Source: CALOFP01 sp942492635 (GTDB lineage: Bacteria > UBP6 > UBA1177 > CALOFP01). Taken from it: a stretch of 64,000 bases of DNA. Under the pieces are notes generated by a model. That model ran no database searches, was not told the DNA's origin, and saw only the letters and a list, made by a program, of their open reading frames with translations. The stretch is taken from the NCBI GenBank assembly GCA_942492635.1, contig CALOFP010000003.1:1240001-1304000 (forward strand). The letters run 5' to 3'. The translations under genes were made by a program, and so were the position numbers. This document shows positions 46,618 to 55,078 of the stretch, one piece after another (the first letter of the stretch is position 1; every line of letters starts with the position of its first letter).

Positions 46618-47499
46618 CTATTTTACAGGTGTAAAACCGGGAAGCTCCTCGATTTTTGGAAGAAAAACGATTTCAACCCTTCGGTTTTTCTGCTTGTTTT
46701 CCTTGGTGTCGTTTTCGGCGATGGGATCAAACTCGGCTGCACCCGCTGCCTGGAGCATTCTGGGATCAACTCCGTTTTCCGTGAGAATTCTCACAACTTC
46801 AATCGCCCTCTGCGATGAAAGTTCCCAGTTGGAGGGAAACCGTTTTGTCCTTATGGGCGTGGAATCGCTGTGTCCGACAACGAGGAAGCTTCTTCCTTCA
46901 AGCTCTTTGAGCGTCGCTGAAAGTTCGACAATCGCCGATTCCCCTTCGTCGGTCAGGTTTGCCCTTCCGGGTTTAAAGAGAATGTCACTGCTCATGGAGA
47001 CTATCATCCTTCCCTTCCTGATCTTTACGGAGAGACTTCCGGCATCGATCATCTTCTTCAAACGGCTCATCAGCTTGCCGTACTCCTGATTCCTCTTTTC
47101 AGCCGATTCCTTGAGCTTCCTGAGCTGGGCAAGCTCCTCCATCAACCTCTCACGTTCACTGTTGAGCTCCGATTTGGCGGATGAAAGATCCTCGACAGAG
47201 GAACCAAGTCGCTCGATCTTCTTCTTCATGCTCTCATTGAGATCCATGGCATCGAAAAAGTTCTTTTTAAGTTCCGCTATCTCTTTTCCAAGCTTTTCAT
47301 TATCATTTCTGAGATCAGCTATCTCCTTTTTATGGTCCGCTTTTGCCTTTTTATCCTTTTTCACCTGTTCGGCGAATCTCTGGTTGAGACTTCTCGATTT
47401 CTTAAGATCGGCAAGCGCCTTCTGGTGAACCTCCTTCTTTACCCCGCAGGCTCCGAAAAGAAGAGCTGCAGAAAGTGCAAATGCAATTGTCTTTTTCAT
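46618..47499 (-). CDS. OmpA family lipoprotein with long coiled coil
   Basis: A 293-residue predicted lipoprotein (lipobox FGAC, Cys18). Residues about 20-150 are a highly charged coiled coil, and residues about 160-280 an OmpA/MotB peptidoglycan-binding domain (ILFKPGRANLTDEGE, VVGHSDSTPIRTKRFPSNWELSSQRA, NRRVEIVFLP). It would tether the envelope to peptidoglycan from a lipid anchor. A GGGAGG site precedes the ATG. It is the last of four closely packed minus-strand genes, 11 bp after the zinc-ribbon membrane protein. Confidence 0.9.
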   Translation of the reverse strand: MKKTIAFALSAALLFGACGVKKEVHQKALADLKKSRSLNQRFAEQVKKDKKAKADHKKEIADLRNDNEKLGKEIAELKKNFFDAMDLNESMKKKIERLGSSVEDLSSAKSELNSERERLMEELAQLRKLKESAEKRNQEYGKLMSRLKKMIDAGSLSVKIRKGRMIVSMSSDILFKPGRANLTDEGESAIVELSATLKELEGRSFLVVGHSDSTPIRTKRFPSNWELSSQRAIEVVRILTENGVDPRMLQAAGAAEFDPIAENDTKENKQKNRRVEIVFLPKIEELPGFTPVK

Positions 47500-47510
47500 A
47501 AAACCTCCCT

Positions 47511-48197
47511 CTACTTTGCTATTAAAACGTACTTCACCCCAGCCACCTGAAACATGAACGGAAAGTAATGCTTCCCGTAGAGCAGCGAGACTGCGTATTC
47601 AAAAAGAAGAAGCGGAAGAAACGAGTAGAGAAGACTGGTGATCCAGAGAATCAGCATTACAAGCAGGTCGCCTTTGAGCCTTCCCACCGCACCCTTGATG
47701 AGAGTGTAGTCTCTCATTATGAGGGCCATCGGTGAGGATTCGAATATGAATGGAAACACAAACCACATAAGGAAACTTACAAGAAAATAGGATACGAAAT
47801 AGATCTTCAACCCCATTGCAGCGGAGCAGCCTAAAATAAAGGACGCTCCAATGGAAAAAAGCATGGGTACAGCCACTGTCACACCCATATCGAGAAGCAT
47901 GGCTCTGTAGTTATCCTCACCCTCAACCCTGCGGCATCTCTCACTGTCCACAATAAATATGGAGGAGGAGTCTACAAGCTTTGCCATGTCCACCGATGGC
48001 TGCTGGACACGTATTTTTTCAGTCCTTCTCTCCTCGGGATACACCGTTTCTATCGTCTTCACAACTTCGTTGAGGAAGTTGACCTCCCTCTTTCTTTCTG
48101 CTGCCGGGCAAACTTGAACCGCTTCAAGAGAACGGCCACAGCCCCTGCAGTAAAATCGATTGTTGCTTATCGCACCGCAACTGTGACATCGGGTCAT
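47511..48197 (-). CDS. Zinc-ribbon membrane protein (RDD-like)
   Basis: A 228-residue membrane protein. The N terminus is a zinc ribbon (CHSCGAISNNRFYCRGCG), followed by a linker of about 75 residues and four hydrophobic helices resembling the RDD family (RAMLLDMGVTVAVPMLF, FIFESSPMALIMRDYTLIKG). Function is unknown; RDD proteins are sometimes linked to transport. It overlaps the preceding secreted-protein gene by 4 bp (ATGA), indicating coupled translation. Confidence 0.75.
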   Translation of the reverse strand: MTRCHSCGAISNNRFYCRGCGRSLEAVQVCPAAERKREVNFLNEVVKTIETVYPEERRTEKIRVQQPSVDMAKLVDSSSIFIVDSERCRRVEGEDNYRAMLLDMGVTVAVPMLFSIGASFILGCSAAMGLKIYFVSYFLVSFLMWFVFPFIFESSPMALIMRDYTLIKGAVGRLKGDLLVMLILWITSLLYSFLPLLLFEYAVSLLYGKHYFPFMFQVAGVKYVLIAK

Positions 48198-49057
48198 TTG
48201 GACTTCTCCGAACCTGTCACTTTAACCGGTTTGCCTTTGATAACTTTTTCAAATATCATTTTCGCCATTTTTTTATTTCCTTTCGTTTCGCCGTAGAGAA
48301 ACCAGAGATCGACCATAATCCCCTTACCCCTTATGTACCGTCCGTCGTATGTGAGTTTCTTGTCGGCCAGAATCCTCTTTTCATAGGTCTCTACGGAATC
48401 CAGTATGAACTTTACTTCGTCGGCCTTCTCCTTGACCACGTTCTCTGGAGTATTTCCAGTGAAAATAACCTCATATGCAATGTTGGGAAGATGAATCATG
48501 ACAAAAGCCTTCACACCCTTCTTTCCTACTCTGTAGAAACGGCTCTGGCTGTTGTAACGAAGGGCAAGTCCCGGCTGTCTGTTAAGCGTCTCACGGACTC
48601 TTCCGGTAAGCTTGTTCATCTCTATGAAGAATGTGAGCTCGAAGTGGCTGTCCGTATCCTTTCCAAAAAGCATGGACTCCATGAGACTTTTCTTGAAAGG
48701 CAGCCCGAGGTTTTTCAGCTGGTTCCACTCCAGCGGAAGGATAACCGTATCCTGGGCCGATGCGATGGTTCCGAGAAGTCCCATAAGATCCTCACCGAGA
48801 CGATCTTCTCCTTTTTCATCTGCGTAGGCAAACGATGGTACAGCCTGAAGAAATATGTAATCGGAAAGCTTTTCCAAAACGACCTTTCTATCGGAAACAG
48901 CCTTGTAAAGAGTCAGATTTACTCGTTTTTCAAACCAGTTGAATTTCGATTCCGACACAACCTTCTCAAAATTTTCCGGTACGGCGAACGGAGGCTTTTC
49001 AGCCCCGAAAAGAAGCAGGGTCGAAAGTATGAGAAGGGAAAATAAAATCTTTTTCAT
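48194..49057 (-). CDS. Secreted or periplasmic protein of unknown function
   Basis: A 287-residue protein with a clear signal peptide (MKKILFSLLILSTLLLFGA). I recognise no domain. The mature part is mixed alpha/beta with a motif-like VMIHLPNIAYEVIFTG. An AAGGAG site six bases upstream supports the ATG at 49057, which overlaps the stop of the ferredoxin-like gene by one base; a TTG one codon earlier is not needed. It overlaps the next gene by 4 bp, so it belongs to a tight four-gene operon. Confidence 0.75.
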   Translation of the reverse strand: MKKILFSLLILSTLLLFGAEKPPFAVPENFEKVVSESKFNWFEKRVNLTLYKAVSDRKVVLEKLSDYIFLQAVPSFAYADEKGEDRLGEDLMGLLGTIASAQDTVILPLEWNQLKNLGLPFKKSLMESMLFGKDTDSHFELTFFIEMNKLTGRVRETLNRQPGLALRYNSQSRFYRVGKKGVKAFVMIHLPNIAYEVIFTGNTPENVVKEKADEVKFILDSVETYEKRILADKKLTYDGRYIRGKGIMVDLWFLYGETKGNKKMAKMIFEKVIKGKPVKVTGSEKSK

Positions 49058-49560
49058 CAAGCACTCCTTAGCAGTTTATTCCACCGTTTTTCCAGCTTGA
49101 GATCGTTGGCCGGTTCCTGAAATGCAGCAAAGGGGTTGAACAGAGTTCCGTCCCCGCACATCACATCTTCCTCTTTACCGTTGAGCGTGCACTCTATGCC
49201 CCGTTCTCTGAGCCAAGAATAGACAAGTGTATCAGAGAGCGAAGAATGTTCAAAATTTTCTCTAAAATTATCTTCATACAGGTTAAAGTTGTAGATAAGA
49301 TCGTGCAGGTTTTTTATCGAGAATGACGGTTCCGGAGAGGGTCCGTCAATCCAGACAAACTGGGTCTCTTCAGACGTTACCGGAGAGAGATCGTAGGGGC
49401 ACACCTCTTCACATTTCATACAACCCAGACAGTGCTGAAAGGATCTCGTTCCCTTTGACTGTATCAACAACCTTCCGCGGGGAGAAAACTCCTCCCTTCT
49501 CTCATTTTTGTAAAGTTCGCAAACAGCTAAGCATTTTCCACATCTGACACAGCGTTTCAT
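49057..49560 (-). CDS. Ferredoxin-like protein with two [4Fe-4S] motifs
   Basis: A 167-residue cytoplasmic protein. Cys4, Cys7, Cys10, Cys14 and Cys44, Cys47, Cys50, Cys54 form two classical CxxCxxCxxxC(P) clusters, in the arrangement of the N-terminal part of GlpC/HdrC-like or SdhB-like subunits. The C-terminal 100 residues have no recognised domain. It is the first gene of a four-gene operon with a secreted protein, a zinc-ribbon membrane protein and an OmpA-like lipoprotein; no partner oxidoreductase is present, so its redox role is unclear. Confidence 0.8.
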   Translation of the reverse strand: MKRCVRCGKCLAVCELYKNERREEFSPRGRLLIQSKGTRSFQHCLGCMKCEEVCPYDLSPVTSEETQFVWIDGPSPEPSFSIKNLHDLIYNFNLYEDNFRENFEHSSLSDTLVYSWLRERGIECTLNGKEEDVMCGDGTLFNPFAAFQEPANDLKLEKRWNKLLRSA

Positions 49561-49602
49561 ACCGTGATTCCGTTTAATTTACTGATAATGACCGGGAGAG
49601 GG

Positions 49603-49631
49603 ATGATAACAGAATCGTTCTATTTTTTCAA
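49603..49631 (-). promoter_or_regulatory. Sigma-70-type promoter of the ferredoxin-OmpA operon
   Basis: On the minus strand, TTGAAA (49631-49626) and TATCAT (49608-49603) have a 17-bp spacer. The -35 hexamer overlaps the end of the upstream permease gene, so the four-gene operon has its own promoter in the 67-bp gap. Confidence 0.65.
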
Positions 49632-50626
49632 CTAAAAAGCCGTCCACGCCGTCCGACGAGAAGAAAGATAAAAAACGGAGCTCCGAAGAGCGATGTAATA
49701 ATCCCTACTGGAAGTTCCGCCGGAGGTATGATCACCCGCCCCATTGTATCACAAAGTGTCAGAAACAGACCTCCCCCGCAAAGCGTGGCAGGCAAGAGAG
49801 TTCTGTGATCGGGTCCGACCAGCAGTCTCATGATGTGAGGTATCATCATCCCCACGAAACCGACAGGACCGCATACCGAGACGACGCTGCCTACAAGAAA
49901 TGTGACAAGAAAGAACAGCAGTTTCCGAAGCATGGAGGTGTCCACACCCCTAGCCTGTGCTATCTCGTCACCTAGAGAAAAGAGATTAAGTTCCCTGGAA
50001 AAGAGAAAAATTCCGGCAGAAATCAAAAACACGACAGCAGAAAGAAAGAGCAGAGAGGAGTTATCTCCGGAGAGGCTGCCCATAAGCCAGTGAACCATGC
50101 GGAAACTCTCCGCATGATCGGAAAGGTACTGTACAAACATTATGAAGCTGGAAAAGAGGAAATTTATCGCCACACCGGAGAGAAGCAGTGTGGAGTTGGA
50201 AAAACCCCGTCTCATTTTCGCCACAAAATAGACAAGAACCATCGAAAGCATGGCGCCGCAGAAGGAAGCGAGAGAAACTCCGGGAATTCCGAGAATCACG
50301 AAAGCGGGAAAAAATCGAATAAAAATCGAAGCGCCGAAACCGGCACCGGCACTGACTCCAAGTGTGAACGGGGTCGCCAGCGGATTCTTGAACATCGCCT
50401 GAAAAACCATACCGGAAACGGCAAGTCCGGCACCGGAAAGAAATGCCGTGAGCACCCTGGGGATTCTCATTCTGTAGAGCACTGTACCGTCTATTGAAGA
50501 TGGAAAAAAGAGCGCCCTCGGTGAAATTCCCTTCATTCCGATAAACGGAGCGATTACGAGAACAACTGCCGCAAGAGTAAAACTGAGGATCAGGATATTT
50601 CTTCTCGATACGACGAGACTATTCAT
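49628..50626 (-). CDS. FecCD/BtuC-type ABC transporter permease
   Basis: A 332-residue inner-membrane permease of the iron-siderophore/cobalamin uptake family. About ten helices are visible, with FecCD motifs RIPRVLTAFLSGAGLAVSG, NPLATPFTLGVSAGAG, and CGPVGFVGMMIPHIMRLLVGPDH, the latter being the coupling region for the ATPase. A GGGAGG site selects the ATG at 50626; it overlaps the end of the ATPase gene by 8 bp. With the two upstream genes it forms a complete importer; cobalamin, heme or siderophore specificity is not certain. Confidence 0.93.
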   Translation of the reverse strand: MNSLVVSRRNILILSFTLAAVVLVIAPFIGMKGISPRALFFPSSIDGTVLYRMRIPRVLTAFLSGAGLAVSGMVFQAMFKNPLATPFTLGVSAGAGFGASIFIRFFPAFVILGIPGVSLASFCGAMLSMVLVYFVAKMRRGFSNSTLLLSGVAINFLFSSFIMFVQYLSDHAESFRMVHWLMGSLSGDNSSLLFLSAVVFLISAGIFLFSRELNLFSLGDEIAQARGVDTSMLRKLLFFLVTFLVGSVVSVCGPVGFVGMMIPHIMRLLVGPDHRTLLPATLCGGGLFLTLCDTMGRVIIPPAELPVGIITSLFGAPFFIFLLVGRRGRLFS

Positions 50627-51404
50627 CACCACCTCCCGGAAGAATCATCCTTTTTCCGGAAACCGGGTGGTTTGCGTAACAGAAGGCGGTACCGAATATC
50701 TCCTCGAGCCTCGATCCTTCCGAGACCTCCTCGGGAGTGCCGTCGAAAACCACTCTCCCGTCCTTCAGAGCGACGATTCTGTCCGAATGTTCAACCGCTC
50801 CGTTGATGTCGTGTGAAACTGTCAAAACAGTCGTCCCCAGTCTTCTATTCGCATCACTCACGATTCCGTAGACCGCCTTCTGGTGAGCAGGATCAAGATA
50901 GGTGGCGGGTTCGTCCAGCAGCATGATTTTGGACCCCTGGGCTATCGCAGCAGCAAGAAAAACCCTCTGCCGCTCACCGCCGCTGAGAGAAGTTATCTCA
51001 CGGGACCGAAAATCCGTCGTATCAGTCAGCTCCATTGCATGCTCCACAGCCTCAAGATCCTCCTTTGTCGGAATCTGGAAAGGAGAAACCTTGGAGTAGA
51101 GCGACATCTCTATAAACTCCTCCACAAGAAATGGAAAAGGTACCGCCGTAGCCTGGGGAACAAAACTGAGAAGCCTGGCAAGCTTTCGCCTTGAATAGTC
51201 ATCCACAGGTTTCCCCTCAACATGGATTGATCCGTAAGAAACCGGATTAATTCCGAGAACCGCCCGAAGCAGAGTGGATTTTCCTGCACCGTTCGGACCG
51301 ATGACCGTAACGTAGCTCCCCTCTTCGATAGAAAAGGAAACGCCCTTCAAAATTTCATTACCGCCCAGAGTATTCCGGACATCCCTTATCTCAAGAATCG
51401 CCAT
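50619..51404 (-). CDS. FecE/BtuD-type ABC transporter ATPase
   Basis: A 261-residue ABC ATPase. Walker A is GPNGAGKST at residues 36-44; the signature LSGGERQRV, Walker B IMLLDEPATYLD and the His switch in VSHDINGAVEHS are all present. It energises uptake of cobalamin or an iron chelate through the adjacent permease. It overlaps the substrate-binding protein gene by 14 bp and the permease gene by 8 bp, consistent with one operon. Confidence 0.94.
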   Translation of the reverse strand: MAILEIRDVRNTLGGNEILKGVSFSIEEGSYVTVIGPNGAGKSTLLRAVLGINPVSYGSIHVEGKPVDDYSRRKLARLLSFVPQATAVPFPFLVEEFIEMSLYSKVSPFQIPTKEDLEAVEHAMELTDTTDFRSREITSLSGGERQRVFLAAAIAQGSKIMLLDEPATYLDPAHQKAVYGIVSDANRRLGTTVLTVSHDINGAVEHSDRIVALKDGRVVFDGTPEEVSEGSRLEEIFGTAFCYANHPVSGKRMILPGGGDE

Positions 51405-52281
51405 CGACAGAACCTATCCATTTTGAAAGCTCCTCAAAAAAACGGATAATTCTCGGCCCGGGGATTACAGCATAGTCCTTCGTAATCACATGAACATTGC
51501 CGCTCTTCTCCGCCTTCACCATATCCATGCTCTTCCAGTCTTTCAGAGCAGCCTTTGAATCGATTCCCTTTATCGCGAGAATATCGACGACAACATCAGG
51601 ATTCATGGAAACAATGCCCTCTGCACTAACCTTGGGGTAAGCGACGGATTCACCGGAGGCAACGTTTTCGCCCCCCGCCATACGGATGAGATCGTCATAA
51701 AAAGTTCTCTTTCCCGCGATAAAAAGATCCGTCACAGCACCCGTTCCCGAATTTCTTCCGACGGAAATGAGCACCTTCGGTCTCTTTTTCAAACTCTTTT
51801 TTTCAACCTTTTCAATCCGAGATCTGAGGGAGTCGGAAACCTTTTGCGCACTATCTTCGACACCGCAGTACTGACCTACGAGACCGAAAGAATCGAGAAT
51901 ATCCTCCAGGGTTTTGTAGGGAATGGAAAAAGTTCGGATTCCCATGCTCTGGAGCCGCTTTTCTACCGAAAGCTGATCCGGAAGCAGAAAAACCACATCC
52001 GGCTGAAGACGGACAATTGCCTCGTAGTTGATGTTCGTGACACCGCCGACACGCTCAGCCGATGCAATTTCCGGCGGATAAGTGCAGAAATCGGTAACAC
52101 CTAACACTCTATCACCCAGCCCCACCGCGTAAACGGTTTCGGTTATTGAAGGAGCAAGGCTTACAATCCGGTTGCAGCTCTTCTGCGGAAGAGAAATAGA
52201 CTCCTCCCCATGACCAAAGGCAAAAAAGAGGATCAGACCGGCAAAAATCACACATAACAAAAGTAAAATCAATCTTTTCAT
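51391..52281 (-). CDS. BtuF/FecB-type periplasmic substrate-binding protein
   Basis: A 296-residue exported protein with an N-terminal signal or membrane anchor (MKRLILLLLCVIFAGLILFF) and a BtuF-type class III binding domain: RIVSLAPSITETVYAVG, LGVTDFCTYPPE, NYEAIVRLQPDVVFLLP, and ISVGRNSGTGA. It delivers the ligand to the permease. The open frame runs upstream to 52452, but the ATG at 52281 has a GGGGAG site and begins exactly at the signal sequence. It is the first gene of the importer operon. No cobalamin riboswitch (B12 box) is visible upstream, so the substrate remains undecided. Confidence 0.9.
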   Translation of the reverse strand: MKRLILLLLCVIFAGLILFFAFGHGEESISLPQKSCNRIVSLAPSITETVYAVGLGDRVLGVTDFCTYPPEIASAERVGGVTNINYEAIVRLQPDVVFLLPDQLSVEKRLQSMGIRTFSIPYKTLEDILDSFGLVGQYCGVEDSAQKVSDSLRSRIEKVEKKSLKKRPKVLISVGRNSGTGAVTDLFIAGKRTFYDDLIRMAGGENVASGESVAYPKVSAEGIVSMNPDVVVDILAIKGIDSKAALKDWKSMDMVKAEKSGNVHVITKDYAVIPGPRIIRFFEELSKWIGSVDGDS

Positions 52282-52630
52282 AGGGTACTCCCCGGTTGTT
52301 TCCGTAATTAAAGTGCGAGGGAGTTCGAAAGTCAAGTAATGTATAAAAAAGGGTGGTAATTTTGATTTTTCACTTTTCGACAATTTCAGACATCCGCAAC
52401 CTGAAAAACAGTCGTCTGGAAAAACCATCACAATACAATCTATAACAGGCAAAATTTAACACCAATCAATTCGAGATGTTCAACCAAATCTCTACTCAAG
52501 AAACCACCAAGATATTTCAAATACATCTTGATTCACAATGTTGACAAGTTGTTGATAGTCATTTATCATCATAAAGGTTTTGTATTAATTTACCCCCCAA
52601 CGATTTTTTTTAAATTTTTGAAAAAATAAT
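52282..52630. other. Intergenic region upstream of the importer operon
   Basis: About 350 AT-rich bases between the importer operon and the tRNA gene. It contains the importer promoter (52307-52335) and no other recognisable feature; no B12 box or Fur-like palindrome stood out. Confidence 0.4.
52307..52335 (-). promoter_or_regulatory. Sigma-70-type promoter of the BtuFDC-like operon
   Basis: On the minus strand, TTGACT (52335-52330) and TTTAAT (52312-52307) have a 17-bp spacer, about 25 bases upstream of the ATG at 52281. Confidence 0.65.
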
Positions 52631-52659
52631 TTGACACGGGTGCTTCAAATGCATATACA
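52631..52659 (+). promoter_or_regulatory. Sigma-70-type promoter of tRNA-Val
   Basis: TTGACA (52631-52636) and TATACA (52654-52659) with a 17-bp spacer. Transcription would begin near 52666, just before the tRNA 5' end at 52679. Confidence 0.75.
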
Positions 52660-52678
52660 GTAAGCGTTCTTTTGAGGT

Positions 52679-52753
52679 GGGCTCGTAGCTCAGCGGGAGA
52701 GCATCGCCTTGACGTGGCGAGGGTCAGAGGTTCGAACCCTCTCGGGCCCACCA
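52679..52753 (+). tRNA. tRNA-Val (anticodon GAC)
   Basis: A 75-base cloverleaf with a 7-bp acceptor stem (GGGCTCG paired with CGGGCCC), D-arm AGCTC...GAGC, anticodon stem TCGCC/GGCGA with loop TTGACGT and anticodon GAC, T-arm AGAGG-TTCGAAC-CCTCT, discriminator A and an encoded CCA (52751-52753). It reads valine codons GUC and GUU. It is an isolated tRNA gene with its own promoter; I saw no integrase or duplicated 3' end that would mark it as an integration site. Confidence 0.96.
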
Positions 52754-53034
52754 CCTCAAAATTCGAACAATTCAAATAGATCAGCCATAAATATTTATTG
52801 ATTCATAGGCGATGAAGAAGACGGAATCGCTTTTTTTACACTAAAATCTGCGCCTTTAAGCAATCCGAAAACCTGTAAACACAAGGGCTTTTTCTTCTCT
52901 TTATGTTCTTCACGACCTTCATGGATTTTAGATTTTTCCGGCGTTTTCATTGTTCCACCAGGGGAACACGTCAGGGCGCACATAAAGGCACGCCGGGACT
53001 TGTTCATTAACTGAGAAAAAAATCTTTCGTGAAT

Positions 53035-53982
53035 TTAGTTGATGTCTTCGTCGTTTATTTCGTCCTGTGGACAAATTCCGTTGGGCTCTCCCGGCGTTCC
53101 GAAATCGCCGTTGCCTATTTCGGTAGTCGACGGACAGAAATACTTTTCATAATCATTGAAAAGATAGACGAACTCCTCGCCCATCCAGGCTTGGCTGAAA
53201 CTTGCCGAAGCTCCGTTGTACTCCGAACTGGTCGGGTAGAAAACTTCATCAATTACGACATCTCCACAAACAAGTTTAAAAAAGTCCTCGCTCAAGCTGT
53301 TCAGTAGACTGACTCCTCCATAGTTGTAGAATGGGAAGTCACCAAACTCCTCCACCGCCGCTTTTCCCAAAACCATATATGATCCTGCCTCCATTTCAAT
53401 TTTCCCCAAATCCTGCATCTTCTCATCAACGTACCCCAGCTTGCACCCCTCGAGGCTGATTCTGTGATCTGCACCGTTGTATAATTCCACATACTCCCCT
53501 TTGCTGTCCGTCATGGATTTGGGGTTAAACATTATTTCAGTGAAAATAACCTCTCCGACAATCGGCATTGCAGGCTTTTCTTCAATAGGTACATCCTCAT
53601 CGCTCGTATAAATTTCATCATCGATCTGGACATTCTCATCAGAGCCGCTGTTTTCATCATTTTCTTCATCCCCGGAATTTGAAGAATTATTTCCGGATGA
53701 TTCATCGTTCTTTTCAGCTGCTCCATCGTCGTTTGTTTCCGATCCTACATCTTCTGAAGATCCGCTGTCCGAGCCAGGGTTGCCATCGGAGCCTGCTGAA
53801 GTATTTTCATTACCGTTTCCTGAAAAATCGTCTTTCACCGCCCCATCATCATCACAATAACCATCGGGATTTACATAATTTTCAAGTTTAGCTTTGTCTT
53901 TTTCGATGAATCTGGGGTCACCACAAGAAAAACTAAAAACTGCAAATACAAAAATAAAAAACGTCTGTAAAAATTTTTCCAT
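53035..53982 (-). CDS. Lamin-tail-domain lipoprotein
   Basis: A 315-residue predicted lipoprotein (lipobox SFSC, Cys20). After the anchor comes a low-complexity acidic linker rich in Ser, Asn, Asp and Glu (about residues 45-135), then a lamin tail domain (IFTEIMFNPKSM, GEYVELYNGADHRISLEGC, AGSYMVLGK, FYPTSSEYNGASASF). Bacterial LTD proteins are surface or extracellular and often accompany calcium-binding or nuclease domains; here LTD is alone. A GGAGGGGG site precedes the ATG. Role unknown, probably surface adhesion or binding. Confidence 0.87.
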   Translation of the reverse strand: MEKFLQTFFIFVFAVFSFSCGDPRFIEKDKAKLENYVNPDGYCDDDGAVKDDFSGNGNENTSAGSDGNPGSDSGSSEDVGSETNDDGAAEKNDESSGNNSSNSGDEENDENSGSDENVQIDDEIYTSDEDVPIEEKPAMPIVGEVIFTEIMFNPKSMTDSKGEYVELYNGADHRISLEGCKLGYVDEKMQDLGKIEMEAGSYMVLGKAAVEEFGDFPFYNYGGVSLLNSLSEDFFKLVCGDVVIDEVFYPTSSEYNGASASFSQAWMGEEFVYLFNDYEKYFCPSTTEIGNGDFGTPGEPNGICPQDEINDEDIN

Positions 53983-54009
53983 TACCCCCTCCTTTCTGAT
54001 TGAGGAGAG

Positions 54010-54037
54010 ATTTTAACAAACAAACGAATTATGTCAA
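54010..54037 (-). promoter_or_regulatory. Sigma-70-type promoter of the lamin-tail lipoprotein
   Basis: On the minus strand, TTGACA (54037-54032) and TAAAAT (54015-54010) with a 16-bp spacer, about 25 bases upstream of the ATG at 53982. Confidence 0.75.
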
Positions 54038-54163
54038 AAAGATGCTAGAGCTACAAATCCAGTTAAAGATTTTCCCACTTATGAGACGCTAAAAGTTTCG
54101 ATTTTTTTTTAAACATTGAATGTTGATCAACAAAAAGAGTCCGATCAAAGAATCAGTCCGGGA

Positions 54164-54775
54164 TTAAAGAAAGGGGTTGGAAGCTTTTTCCCTCGCAATC
54201 GTTGTCGCTCCCATGTGACCGGGATGGACCTTTACATCACCCGGAAGTGAGAAAAGTTTTTCGCGAACACTTGCAAGAAGCTTCGTATGGTCTCCTCCGG
54301 GGAGATCGGTTCTTCCAATGCTCTGGAGAAATAGAGTATCACCTGAAAAAAGATCTTCGTTAAGAAGAAGGCAGATTCCGCCTGGAGTATGTCCGGGAGT
54401 GTGAATAACCTTGATGACATCGTCTCCGAAAGCTATCTCCTGTCCGTCCTCAAGGTAGAGTGCTGGTTTGTAATCAAAGCAGAATGAAATTCCGAAGTGG
54501 GAAGAGAGGTTCAGAGAACCGTCGAAAAGACCGTCTGCATCATCCGCATGAATTGCCACCTCGGCCTCCGGATGACTCTCCATCAGATGGTTGAGTGCTC
54601 CGATGTGATCGTAGTGATTGTGCGTAAGAAAAATGTAGAGAAGTTCCCTCTCTCCGATAGCCTCAAGAATCACTCCCGCCTCATCACCGGGATCGACAAC
54701 AAACACCTGCCTTTCATCTCCGACAACATAACAATTAGCACCGATGGAACCAACAACAAGCCTTTTAATATCCAT
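54164..54775 (-). CDS. MBL-fold metallo-hydrolase (glyoxalase II-like)
   Basis: A 203-residue metallo-beta-lactamase-fold hydrolase of the short GloB/YcbL type. The metal motif THNHYDH places H52, H54, D56 and H57; HTPGHTPGGICL contributes a further metal His, FSGDTLF the bridging Asp, and VHPGHM a final His. It lacks the C-terminal glutathione-binding helices of full GloB, so it may hydrolyse another thioester. It is single with its own promoter and a weak ribosome binding site. Confidence 0.92.
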   Translation of the reverse strand: MDIKRLVVGSIGANCYVVGDERQVFVVDPGDEAGVILEAIGERELLYIFLTHNHYDHIGALNHLMESHPEAEVAIHADDADGLFDGSLNLSSHFGISFCFDYKPALYLEDGQEIAFGDDVIKVIHTPGHTPGGICLLLNEDLFSGDTLFLQSIGRTDLPGGDHTKLLASVREKLFSLPGDVKVHPGHMGATTIAREKASNPFL

Positions 54776-54819
54776 ACTTCATCCCTATAAACTTTTCAAA
54801 ACAAAACTTTGGACACCTC

Positions 54820-54847
54820 ATTATACAAATGAAAAAGGGGAATGCAA
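54820..54847 (-). promoter_or_regulatory. Sigma-70-type promoter of the MBL hydrolase
   Basis: On the minus strand, TTGCAT (54847-54842) and TATAAT (54825-54820) with a 16-bp spacer, about 45 bases upstream of the ATG. Confidence 0.6.
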
Positions 54848-55078
54848 GAAACGGTCAATTCACCATAAATATCAGGTGATTAGTAATTTTTCTTTTTATT
54901 TTCACAGCCTTTTAAAAATTCCTAAGGCACAAAATAGTTTATTAAATGAGACAATTTTGCACTGTCTGTCCGGCAAGAGCCTTTCAAATATTTTCAAGAT
55001 CCGTAAAGTCTTCGAAAATGATTTTCCGCTGTTTGTTTTTACTTAGAAATTAAAGAATCTTTGGGAATGATGAAAGAA

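Noticed and set aside
51391..52452. Longer form of the BtuF-like protein starting at 52452
   Set aside because: The extra 57 residues do not look like a signal or domain, span the promoter at 52307-52335, and the ATG at 52281 has a good ribosome binding site and begins a signal sequence.
52282..52600. A cobalamin riboswitch upstream of the BtuFDC-like operon
   Set aside because: I looked for the B12-box and found no match on the minus strand; the short distance from promoter to start codon leaves no room.
52679..53034. tRNA-Val as an integration site for a mobile island
   Set aside because: No integrase, no duplicated tRNA 3' end and no change of gene type on either side within the window.
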